Below, piece by piece: positions 32,490-39,476 of a stretch of DNA of 64,000 nt; position 1 is the stretch's first letter; each line of letters begins with the position of its first letter. The translations under genes and the position numbers were made by a program. The stretch covers positions 169,920 through 233,919 of the forward strand of contig NZ_WIXL01000004.1 in NCBI RefSeq assembly GCF_010993955.1. The letters are read 5' to 3'. This DNA comes from Oceanobacillus halotolerans. GTDB taxonomy: Bacteria > Bacillota > Bacilli > Bacillales > Amphibacillaceae. The notes beneath the pieces were generated by a model, which saw only the letters and a list, made by a program, of their open reading frames with translations, ran no database searches and was not told where the DNA came from.

Positions 32490-33872
32490 TCACTCCTTTT
32501 CCATAAAAATAGATGCTGGTAAATGAATTCCTTCACTTTCCATACGCTCATAAAATTTCGGACGTATTCCTGTTGGGACAAGTTTTCCAATAATCTTACC
32601 ATTTTCATCGACGCCAAATTGCTTAAAGGTGAAAATGTCCTGTAATACGATGACATCCCCTTCTAAGCCTTGTACTTCGGTAATATTCGTAATCCGCCTT
32701 GATCCATCTTTCAAACGAGATTGCTGAATAATCACATGCAAGGCACCAGCAATTTGCTCGCGAATCGCTTTTACAGGTAACTCCATTCCAGCCATTAATA
32801 CCATTGTTTCCAGTCTGGCTACCATATCCCGCGGACTGTTCGCATGTCCTGTTGCCAGTGAACCATCATGACCAGTGTTCATCGCTTGGAGCATATCAAG
32901 TGCCTCTCCACTTCGGACCTCCCCAATCACGATACGGTCAGGACGCATACGAAGCGAGTTTCGGACTAAATCACGAATCGTAATCGCACCTTTTCCTTCG
33001 ATATTAGCTGGTCTTGTTTCCAATGACACGACATGTTCTTGTCCAAGTTGAAGTTCAGCAGCATCCTCAATCGTCACAATTCGATCTTCATTGGAAATAA
33101 AGGATGACAATACATTTAGGGTTGTCGTTTTCCCTGAACCAGTTCCACCACTAACAAAAATGTTTAACTTCGCTTCTACACATGCTTTTACAAAATCAGC
33201 CATTTCCTCAGTTAAGGTGCCAAAACGAATCAAATCATTTACGGTAAAAGGATCTTTAGAAAATTTACGAATCGTAATCGTTGGACCATTTAACGCAAGA
33301 GGTGGGATAATGGCATTCACCCTAGAGCCATCTTTTAATCTGGCATCTACCATCGGACTGCTTTCATCCACTCTTCGGCCAAGGGGTGCAACAATTTTTT
33401 CCAATACGTTCATGACATGTTCATGATCACGAAATGTCACATCGGTTAACTGCAGGCGACCATTACGTTCTGCATAGACTTGTTCTGGCCCGTTTACCAT
33501 TACCTCTGATACACTCTCATCATTTAGTAATGGGGTGATAGGACCATACCCTGTTAGATCGTTTTTTATTTCTTCCTTGATGTTTTTCCAATCACTAACC
33601 GTCTTTAAGTCTTCGTTTTCCTTGAGGATTTCGGTGATAATCGCATCTAAATCAGACACAATCTCCTCAACATCTTCCTCTTTTCGTTCTCTAAGAATAT
33701 ATTTATAGATTAGATTTTTTAATTCATTATAGGCCTTTGTTTCTGCAGAAGGCACTTTCTTTTTCTTCATTATTGTTGAAACTGGTGCTACCTTTTCTAC
33801 TTTTTGTTCGAATGTTTCTTTAGGCATCTGTTCACCCTGTTGTTTGGATTGTAACCTTTCTAGTAAACTCAT
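32490..33872 (-). CDS. tadA: Tad pilus assembly ATPase (TadA/CpaF)
   Basis: 460 residues of the secretion ATPase superfamily. Walker A GGTGSGKTT (near residue 242), the Asp box and Walker B (RMRPDRIVIGEVRSGEALDM), and the His box with TGHDGSLATGHANSP are intact. It powers pilin polymerisation from the cytoplasmic face. The ATG overlaps the TGA of the upstream CpaE/TadZ gene by four bases, so the two are translationally coupled. Confidence 0.95.
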   Translation of the reverse strand: MSLLERLQSKQQGEQMPKETFEQKVEKVAPVSTIMKKKKVPSAETKAYNELKNLIYKYILRERKEEDVEEIVSDLDAIITEILKENEDLKTVSDWKNIKEEIKNDLTGYGPITPLLNDESVSEVMVNGPEQVYAERNGRLQLTDVTFRDHEHVMNVLEKIVAPLGRRVDESSPMVDARLKDGSRVNAIIPPLALNGPTITIRKFSKDPFTVNDLIRFGTLTEEMADFVKACVEAKLNIFVSGGTGSGKTTTLNVLSSFISNEDRIVTIEDAAELQLGQEHVVSLETRPANIEGKGAITIRDLVRNSLRMRPDRIVIGEVRSGEALDMLQAMNTGHDGSLATGHANSPRDMVARLETMVLMAGMELPVKAIREQIAGALHVIIQQSRLKDGSRRITNITEVQGLEGDVIVLQDIFTFKQFGVDENGKIIGKLVPTGIRPKFYERMESEGIHLPASIFMEKE

Positions 33873-34660
33873 TGATTATCACCTACCAATCGTTTCGGTT
33901 GAAATAAATAAAACTTCTTTTGGCGGGAAGTCTTCTCGCCTGTCAGTGTTGTCGCTACCGATTCCATTTCTTTTGTAAAGATGTGCTTCGGATGTGTAAC
34001 TACAAGTGGCTGTCCTAAATCTAATGACTCATTCACATGCTTAGAATCAGCTGGTAAGACTACTAAACGATCCACACCAAGAATATCCACCAATTTTGAT
34101 CGTTTCATAACGGATGAGCCACCAGCTTTATTTACTACTACCGTTATCTTCTCTTTCATACCAAGTGCCTCTATCGTTTCAATCATTAACTTTGTATTTT
34201 TTAACACATGCATAGCAGGCGTTGTAACAAGTAAAATTTCGTCTGCTTTTTCCATTACTTCTAACGCTTTTTCTTGTAAACCTGCTTGTGTTTCTACAAT
34301 TGTTATATCCATATATTCTTTTGTTGCTTCAATTCCCGCTTGGAAAATAGCATTATCAATGATATCGGCAAATTCTGGACGAGTAGGTGCTGCCAACAAT
34401 TGGATTCCAGATGGATGATTCGTATAATAGAGCCGAATATTATCTACATCTGAACGTTCTGAGATTTCCTTCAGGGTTAAACTTGGCTGCACATCCAATG
34501 CCATCGCGATATCCCCAAATTGAAGATCGCCATCAACAATGCCTACTTTCAACCCACGTTTTGCGAATGCTGTTGCCAAGTTTACGGTTATGGTTGTTCT
34601 ACCAGTTCCACCTACTGCACTACAAACAGCAATTAATTTCGCTTGTTTTTTACTCATCAT
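33869..34660 (-). CDS. Tad pilus localisation ATPase, CpaE/TadZ type
   Basis: 263 residues of the MinD/ParA fold: IAVCSAVGGTGRTTITVNLA, then GIVDGDLQFGDIAM and VVVNKAGGSS. The P-loop has Arg where canonical Walker A has Lys (GGTGRT), and the deviant first Lys is absent, as is common in CpaE/TadZ, so ATP turnover may be weak. An N-terminal receiver-like domain, present in many CpaE proteins, is missing. It places the secretion machine at a cell site in other species. ATG 34660 or the next codon ATG follows GGAGGTGGATGG. Confidence 0.85.
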   Translation of the reverse strand: MMSKKQAKLIAVCSAVGGTGRTTITVNLATAFAKRGLKVGIVDGDLQFGDIAMALDVQPSLTLKEISERSDVDNIRLYYTNHPSGIQLLAAPTRPEFADIIDNAIFQAGIEATKEYMDITIVETQAGLQEKALEVMEKADEILLVTTPAMHVLKNTKLMIETIEALGMKEKITVVVNKAGGSSVMKRSKLVDILGVDRLVVLPADSKHVNESLDLGQPLVVTHPKHIFTKEMESVATTLTGEKTSRQKKFYLFQPKRLVGDNQ

Positions 34661-34672
34661 CCATCCACCTCC

Positions 34673-35593
34673 TTAGTTTTCTTTTTGTTGAACAATGCGG
34701 TTGCTAATCCAGCCTTTTTGTTGATCAGGGGTTTCTACTTCATACCATGTAATCTTCTTCGTCTTTTTTTCTTGTAGCACTACTAATGGCGTATCTTTTT
34801 TTACAACGGTTAGAACAGATGCCGTTAAATCAGGTGCCGTTCGGATATTAGATTCATATGGAATGGTAATAACCTCCATTTTTTCGGTTATAACATCTGA
34901 CTTCTCTACTTTAGCTGTTTCTTCTAATGGATCGTATTTACTATATAAGGCAAGCTGCAGTTTTCCACCTTCTGCTGCACGAACACTCGCATCGACGACT
35001 TTAACCGTATCCGCTTGTTTCATTTCCAATGTAACCGCTTGGTATTGAACTTCTGTTCCATCTTCTTTTTCCTCTACTAATCGCTCCCCAACTGCTAATA
35101 CACGGACTCGTTCTAAGATAATTTCCGTTTTCATTGGGTTAATCGTTGATAACACAACATCGACCATGTCTTCTGGCTGTAGCAAGTTAGAAATACCTGT
35201 TACATAATCAACTTGTACGGATACAGCACGATATCCTTCTTGAATCTTACGGGATACGACATCCTTTTCCTCTTCCTGTTCTTGGATACGATGGTGCAAG
35301 ATCACCTCACCAGATTTGATCTCTGAGTCGGAATAAGCATTAACGACATCTGTTAGTTCTTGGATTGCTTCTGGATGCACTTGATCTTTGGGCATTTCTT
35401 TTAAAGCAACCTGTTCTTCTGTAATATGCTGATCTTTTTTGATATCTTCAGCTGCAACAACTACTGAAACCGTTTCTACTGCTTCCTCTACTACATCCGA
35501 ACTAGATGCGGTTTGGTTTATGAGTACGAAAAATAAACCCGTTGTGACGATACCAGACAATAATGCTAATAAAAATATTCGTTTTCGTTTCAT
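34673..35593 (-). CDS. Pilus assembly protein CpaB with C-terminal SH3-like domain
   Basis: 306 residues. One N-terminal membrane helix (IFLLALLSGIVTTGLFFVL), a SAF domain at about 45-105 (VVVAAEDIKKDQHITEEQVA), the RcpC/CpaB domain (VSVQVDYVTGISNLLQPEDM), and a last 65 residues (ESNIRTAPDLTASVLTVVKK ... GWISNRIVQQKEN) that have the bacterial SH3 (SH3b) pattern. In Gram-negatives CpaB meets the secretin; with no outer membrane here, an SH3b end suggests contact with the cell wall (inference). Confidence 0.85.
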   Translation of the reverse strand: MKRKRIFLLALLSGIVTTGLFFVLINQTASSSDVVEEAVETVSVVVAAEDIKKDQHITEEQVALKEMPKDQVHPEAIQELTDVVNAYSDSEIKSGEVILHHRIQEQEEEKDVVSRKIQEGYRAVSVQVDYVTGISNLLQPEDMVDVVLSTINPMKTEIILERVRVLAVGERLVEEKEDGTEVQYQAVTLEMKQADTVKVVDASVRAAEGGKLQLALYSKYDPLEETAKVEKSDVITEKMEVITIPYESNIRTAPDLTASVLTVVKKDTPLVVLQEKKTKKITWYEVETPDQQKGWISNRIVQQKEN

Positions 35594-35605
35594 TTATTTC
35601 ACCAC

Positions 35606-36526
35606 CTACTCAATTAATGTAATTGTATATGCACCACGATCGTTTACAGTTTGTTGTGCAGGTAACCCTGTACCAGCACGCTCAATAAATTCCCCTTTAA
35701 TCGATGTGTCATTGTTACTCATCGGTTCTGTTATATAAAAGTATGCAAAGCCTGTTACTTCCACACTTTTTAATTGATTTGTTGTTTGACTGTGAGGCTT
35801 ATACACTAATACGAGCATAATGCGTGAGCAGTCACGGTGATGATATTCACCACTTGGATATGGACAGTTATCAATTCGATGTTTAATCCCTTCTCTAGTC
35901 GCACCAGCTATATTACCGGTTTGGGTATTAATAATGTCACCCACTTTAATTTGTTCTCCAAACCCCTCTTTCAGTGTTTCGCCATATAGTTTCGCACCAG
36001 GTCCTTCGAGAGCTAATACACCGAAGTTTCCACTAATCGAGTCCCCTGCATCTACTTTTAGTTCATAAATTTTACCTGGGATTAATTCGACTGATTCATC
36101 TACACCTAGTGGTACAGCGTCTTTTGCAGCGCCCATCACTTGAAGTGAAGCTGTTGCTTTTACCGTAATTGGGATTGAATCAACCCCGAATAATGTTGCA
36201 AAAAAGACAGGAACTTCCTTTTGTAATACGACTTTTACTTGTTTTCCTTGTTCAATAACGCTTTCTTGTAAGCTTGTTGTTTCCTCATGGGATGCTAGAA
36301 CATCTGCAACCACTTGATTGACAGCAGCTTCTGTATTTGGAATCTCTTGTGCGCCAGATAATGCTGCAGCGTTAGCTGTTTTCTGTAAATGGCTTTTTGA
36401 CATAAATAAATGTCCACCATCGATTACTAACCCAACCATCAGCAACATGCCCCCAAGAGCTACTGCCATTAAAAGTGCAATATTTCCTTTTTCTTGTCGT
36501 TTCAATCGTTTAAAAATAGAACGCAT
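35606..36526 (-). CDS. TadG-like pilus assembly protein
   Basis: About 306 residues. The N-terminal KGNIALLMAVALGGMLLMVG followed by VIDGGHLFMSKSHLQKTANA and AALSGAQ is the TadE/TadG-like leader with class III-like processing site and membrane helix; the rest (LGVDESVELIPGKIYELKVD...) is extracytoplasmic and lacks the von Willebrand A domain of long TadG proteins. The ATG at 36526 lies 6 bases after GAGGTG; GTG 36535 and ATG 36532 are less well placed. Minor pilin or anchor by family. Confidence 0.8.
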   Translation of the reverse strand: MRSIFKRLKRQEKGNIALLMAVALGGMLLMVGLVIDGGHLFMSKSHLQKTANAAALSGAQEIPNTEAAVNQVVADVLASHEETTSLQESVIEQGKQVKVVLQKEVPVFFATLFGVDSIPITVKATASLQVMGAAKDAVPLGVDESVELIPGKIYELKVDAGDSISGNFGVLALEGPGAKLYGETLKEGFGEQIKVGDIINTQTGNIAGATREGIKHRIDNCPYPSGEYHHRDCSRIMLVLVYKPHSQTTNQLKSVEVTGFAYFYITEPMSNNDTSIKGEFIERAGTGLPAQQTVNDRGAYTITLIE

Positions 36527-36536
36527 TCTCATCACC

Positions 36537-36911
36537 TCATTCCATTCGAATCGTAGAACTTGTTGTAACGGTGTATGGGAGTGCGAACCCTCCTAATACT
36601 TGTAAAAATTCTTCTGGATATGTCATTGTAATCGTGACATATTGTCCAGAAGAACGATTTGTTTCTGTTGGGGTAATCGTAATCCCAAGTTCTGCTGCAT
36701 TTCCGTGAAACTGATTTTTAGCATAATCTCTTACAGTCACATCACTTTGTCCTAATCCCGCCAAACGTACGGATTCCTGTGTCACTAGTTCTAGTTGCAA
36801 GTGCGTATATATGATTCTTCCAAAATCAAAAATACCAACGACCAGCATGAGTAAGATTGGTAGGACTAGAGCAAACTCGACTAAAGATTGGCCATCTTGT
36901 TTTTTCATCAT
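36537..36911 (-). CDS. TadE-like minor pilin
   Basis: About 124 residues. KKQDG-QSLVEFALVLPILLM is a prepilin-type leader with Gly before the cut and Glu at +5, followed by a membrane helix (LPILLMLVVGIFDFGRIIY) and a small outer domain (TITMTYPEEFLQVLGGFALP). ATG 36911 overlaps the stop of the prepilin peptidase gene (ATGA), with AAGGGTGG 8 bases upstream; this is preferred over GTG 36923. Confidence 0.85.
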   Translation of the reverse strand: MMKKQDGQSLVEFALVLPILLMLVVGIFDFGRIIYTHLQLELVTQESVRLAGLGQSDVTVRDYAKNQFHGNAAELGITITPTETNRSSGQYVTITMTYPEEFLQVLGGFALPYTVTTSSTIRME

Positions 36912-37414
36912 AGGAACCGCCACCCTTGTAAAGCCATTGTAATGACTACACCTGCAGCGATCGCAACACCATATGGGTAGGTTGCTGTTAACGAACCTTT
37001 TGCAATACCGCCTTCTAATATGACCCCAGATTTCAGACTAGCAAAATAGTAAATGATTGACTTTAATACATCGCGACGGAATAGGATAACTGCTAACGCG
37101 ATTAATGCACCAATGATTGCAATATATAAAAACGATTGGAACACAAAAGCTCCACCTTTCATTGCACCAATTAATCCAAGCAATTTCACATCACCAGCAC
37201 CCATGCCACCCATAAAATAAGGGATTAACAGCAAACCAAATCCAATCAAAAAACCAATGAAAGAATGGCTCAAAGCATCCCATCCGTCAGTAGCAAAATG
37301 ATAGATAAAGGTTATGAGAAGTGCTGGAAATATAACATTGTTATAGATTTTTCGACTCTTCAAGTCAGTAATGACACAAATTAATAATATAAATAGAAGA
37401 AATATATCAATCAT
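36908..37414 (-). CDS. Type IV prepilin peptidase (TadV/CpaA)
   Basis: 168 residues, membrane aspartic peptidase of family A24 that cleaves Flp, TadE and TadG leaders. The two catalytic Asp are in ITDLKSRKIYN and GMGAGDVKLLGLIG. Five or six membrane helices; the N-methylation domain of long prepilin peptidases is missing, as in other TadV. ATG 37414 is chosen for AAAGGA 8 bases upstream; a longer reading to 37561 has no signal. It is the first gene after the 37452 terminator. Confidence 0.9.
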   Translation of the reverse strand: MIDIFLLFILLICVITDLKSRKIYNNVIFPALLITFIYHFATDGWDALSHSFIGFLIGFGLLLIPYFMGGMGAGDVKLLGLIGAMKGGAFVFQSFLYIAIIGALIALAVILFRRDVLKSIIYYFASLKSGVILEGGIAKGSLTATYPYGVAIAAGVVITMALQGWRFL

Positions 37415-37451
37415 CTTGTCCATCCTTTCATTCGAAGTTTGATTTTGTTTG

Positions 37452-37482
37452 AAAAGGACCCTATTAGTGTAGGATCCTTTTG
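37452..37482 (-). terminator. Hairpin between the pilin genes and the assembly genes
   Basis: AAAAGGAcCCTA and TAGGATCCTTTT with a short loop, U-tailed leftward. It lies 134 bases past the last flp gene and 38 bases before TadV, so it would let only part of the pilin transcripts run into the assembly operon. Confidence 0.7.
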
Positions 37483-37615
37483 TGTTATTGATTGTTGTTA
37501 ACATCGCAACATCTATATGATGCTTCATAGAATTTGAGCTACGGAAAACACTACGTTTCACCAGGTCATAAGTGCGACATCTGTTGTGAAAGCAACTTAG
37601 TATAAAAGTAACTTA

Positions 37616-37792
37616 TTAAGCACCAATTGTTGGGATTTTGTCTTTTAAGCCATTGAATAAGTCTGAAATGTTATCGCCTAGGAATCCTAGTGCTGTAATG
37701 ACACCCACTGCAATTAATCCTAAGATTAAGCCGTATTCTGTCATGCCTTGTCCTTTTTCTTCGATGAATAATCCTTTAATTTTGTTTAACAT
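37616..37792 (-). CDS. Flp pilin, copy 3
   Basis: 58 residues, MLNKIKGLFIEEKG-QGMTEYGLI..., almost identical to the next two copies. The prepilin site is after Gly 14 with Glu at +5 and Tyr at +6 (the Flp motif), followed by one membrane/assembly helix and the tail NISDLFNGLKDKIPTIGA (Asn where the other copies have Asp). GGAGCGATTTTG precedes the ATG. Main subunit of the Tad pilus by family. Confidence 0.92.
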   Translation of the reverse strand: MLNKIKGLFIEEKGQGMTEYGLILGLIAVGVITALGFLGDNISDLFNGLKDKIPTIGA

Positions 37793-37821
37793 CAAAATCG
37801 CTCCTCTAATTTTTAAATTTT

Positions 37822-38004
37822 TTATTCTGCTCCAATTGTAGGGATCTTATCTTTTAAACCATCGAATAAGTCTGAAATGTTATCGCCTAGAAATCCTAGT
37901 GCTGTGATCACACCCACTGCAATTAATCCTAAGATTAAACCGTATTCTGTCATGCCTTGTCCTTTTTCTTCGATGAATAATCCTTTAATTTTGTTTAACA
38001 TCAA
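37822..38004 (-). CDS. Flp pilin, copy 2
   Basis: 60 residues; same leader and helix as the other copies, ending DLFDGLKDKIPTIGAE, that is one Glu longer. Ribosome site and upstream bases are also copied (AGGAGCGATTTTG), so the duplicated unit is about 210 bases and includes the start signals. Confidence 0.92.
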   Translation of the reverse strand: MMLNKIKGLFIEEKGQGMTEYGLILGLIAVGVITALGFLGDNISDLFDGLKDKIPTIGAE

Positions 38005-38034
38005 AATCGCTCCTTTTAATTTAAAGTTGTTTTA

Positions 38035-38211
38035 TTATGCTCCGATTGTCGGGATTTTGTCTTTTAAGCCATCGAATAAGTCTGAAATGTTACCGCCTAA
38101 GAATCCTAGGGCTGTAATGACACCCACTGCAATTAATCCTAAGATTAAACCGTATTCTGTCATGCCTTGTCCTTTTTCTTCGATGAATAATCCTTTAATT
38201 TTGTTTAACAT
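38035..38211 (-). CDS. Flp pilin, copy 1 (promoter-proximal)
   Basis: 58 residues; differs by FLGGNISDLF where the others have FLGDNISDLF. The mature helix EYGLILGLIAVGVITALGFL is identical in all three. First pilin gene behind the DUF192 gene. The repeat arrangement gives high dosage of one subunit rather than variety. Confidence 0.92.
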   Translation of the reverse strand: MLNKIKGLFIEEKGQGMTEYGLILGLIAVGVITALGFLGGNISDLFDGLKDKIPTIGA

Positions 38212-38265
38212 CAAAATCGCTCCTTTTATATGAAATAATTATTTTTTATGAATACTTTGGTATGC

Positions 38266-38610
38266 CTAATCAACAAATGCTACCGTATGTCCCATAACTG
38301 TAGAGGTCTCCTTAATCGTGCCTGCGGGAAGTTCTACTACTGATTTTGTATTAAGATACCTTTTGCCAATTTTTCCAGTCTCCATGTTTTCGTCAACCCC
38401 TACAATCTCGTTTGCTTTATTTAGGTATAAAATATCAATGCGAAAGTTCATAAAGAATGTATGGATCGATGTACAAGGAGAGATATGAAGTCCTGTTTGA
38501 CTAGACATACGTTTTGTAAACATTAACCCTTTCAAGCGGGTCCAAAATGAATAAGCTCCTTTTACGTCATCAGCAATAACCTGATCCGTATTGACATTGA
38601 TTAATTTGAT
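38266..38610 (-). CDS. DUF192 protein upstream of the tad locus, possible AUC start
   Basis: About 115 residues; DDVKGAYSFWTRLKGLMFTK, HISPCTSIHTFFMNFRIDIL and VVELPAGTIKE are the DUF192 signature blocks. DUF192 genes often accompany tad/pilus genes; role unknown. No ATG, GTG or TTG is well placed: AGGAGG (38624-38619) stands exactly 8 bases before the codon AUC at 38610, while the only in-frame GTG (38619) begins at the last base of that site. Either a rare AUC start or a mutated ATG. Apart from the start the frame is intact. Confidence 0.75.
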   Translation of the reverse strand: MKLINVNTDQVIADDVKGAYSFWTRLKGLMFTKRMSSQTGLHISPCTSIHTFFMNFRIDILYLNKANEIVGVDENMETGKIGKRYLNTKSVVELPAGTIKETSTVMGHTVAFVD

Positions 38611-39006
38611 TGTCTCCACCTCCTGTTATGGTCGACTTGTTGGTGTTTCGTTGTTGACCAACTTACAATCCCTATTATGCCTTGTTGACCCTTTAAAAAA
38701 TATCCCCCACCATTCCTGTTCTGCAGTCGATTAGGAATAGGAGTCGCTTCCTATTGCTTTTCCTAGTAGGACTATTTACATAGGACAGATGCCAAACGTT
38801 CTAGTAGTTCCATCTCGCTAAGCTATTTACATCAATGAATCACTCCGTTCCCCTCTTTTCAAAAGGCTCTTATTTTCTATGACGCATAATCTATAATGAT
38901 GGGCAGCAACTAGATGCCGTTAGTTTTAGACGTATGCAATTGTCGTAGTTGTACTTTGGATCGTTTAAATTTCTATTGGCTTTATGGTGATTTTCCCCGT
39001 ACAAAT

Positions 39007-39305
39007 CGGTCCAATAGAGACAGTCTAATGGAACTTTTCGGAGGTTTCCCGTTCACTTCGGTCCAATAGAGACGGTCTAATGGACTTTTTCAGAGGTTTT
39101 CCGTTCACTTCGGTCCAATAGAGACGGTCTAATGGACTTTTTCGGTGGGTTCACGTTTACTTCGGTCCGATAGAGATGGTCTAATGGACTTTTTCAGTGC
39201 GTTCACGTTTACTTCGGTCCAATAGAGACGGTCTAATGGACTTTTTCAGTGGGTTCACGTTTACTTCAGTCCAATAGAGATGGTCTAATGGACTTTTTAT
39301 TTGAG
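39007..39305 (+). repeat. Six tandem 52-bp hairpin repeats
   Basis: CGGTCCAATAGAGACGGTCT begins at 39007, 39059, 39111, 39163, 39215 and (as CAGTCC) 39267, each step exactly 52. Each unit holds the near-palindrome GTCCAATAGAGAC/GGTCTAATGGAC and a spacer TTTTTC.GNGGGTTCACGTTTACTT. Units are 85-95% alike by eye, the central ones most. No open frame. Intergenic between the DUF192 gene and the PocR/LuxR gene. Confidence 0.9.
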
Positions 39306-39448
39306 TTTATTACCGTTTGTTCTGTATCAGTGATCATTAATGTTATTCATATGTTACAATTCACGTCACATAATCCATCTTACATACATGACGTTTCATA
39401 CCTAAAAGCAACAATCTTTTAGAAAAGAGCCTTTCGAAAATAGCCAAC

Positions 39449-39476
39449 AAAAAAAGCCTCCTTGTAATAGGAGACT
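39449..39476 (-). terminator. Terminator of the PocR-GAF-LuxR gene
   Basis: Leftward: GTCTCCT, loop TATTACA, AGGAGGC, then seven T. Lies at the stop codon. Confidence 0.8.

Noticed and set aside
36537..36923. TadE start at GTG 36923
   Set aside because: ATG 36911 has a better-spaced ribosome site and the ATGA overlap with the peptidase gene.
39007..39305. CRISPR array
   Set aside because: The conserved part exceeds the variable part and the spacers are alike; no cas genes in the window.
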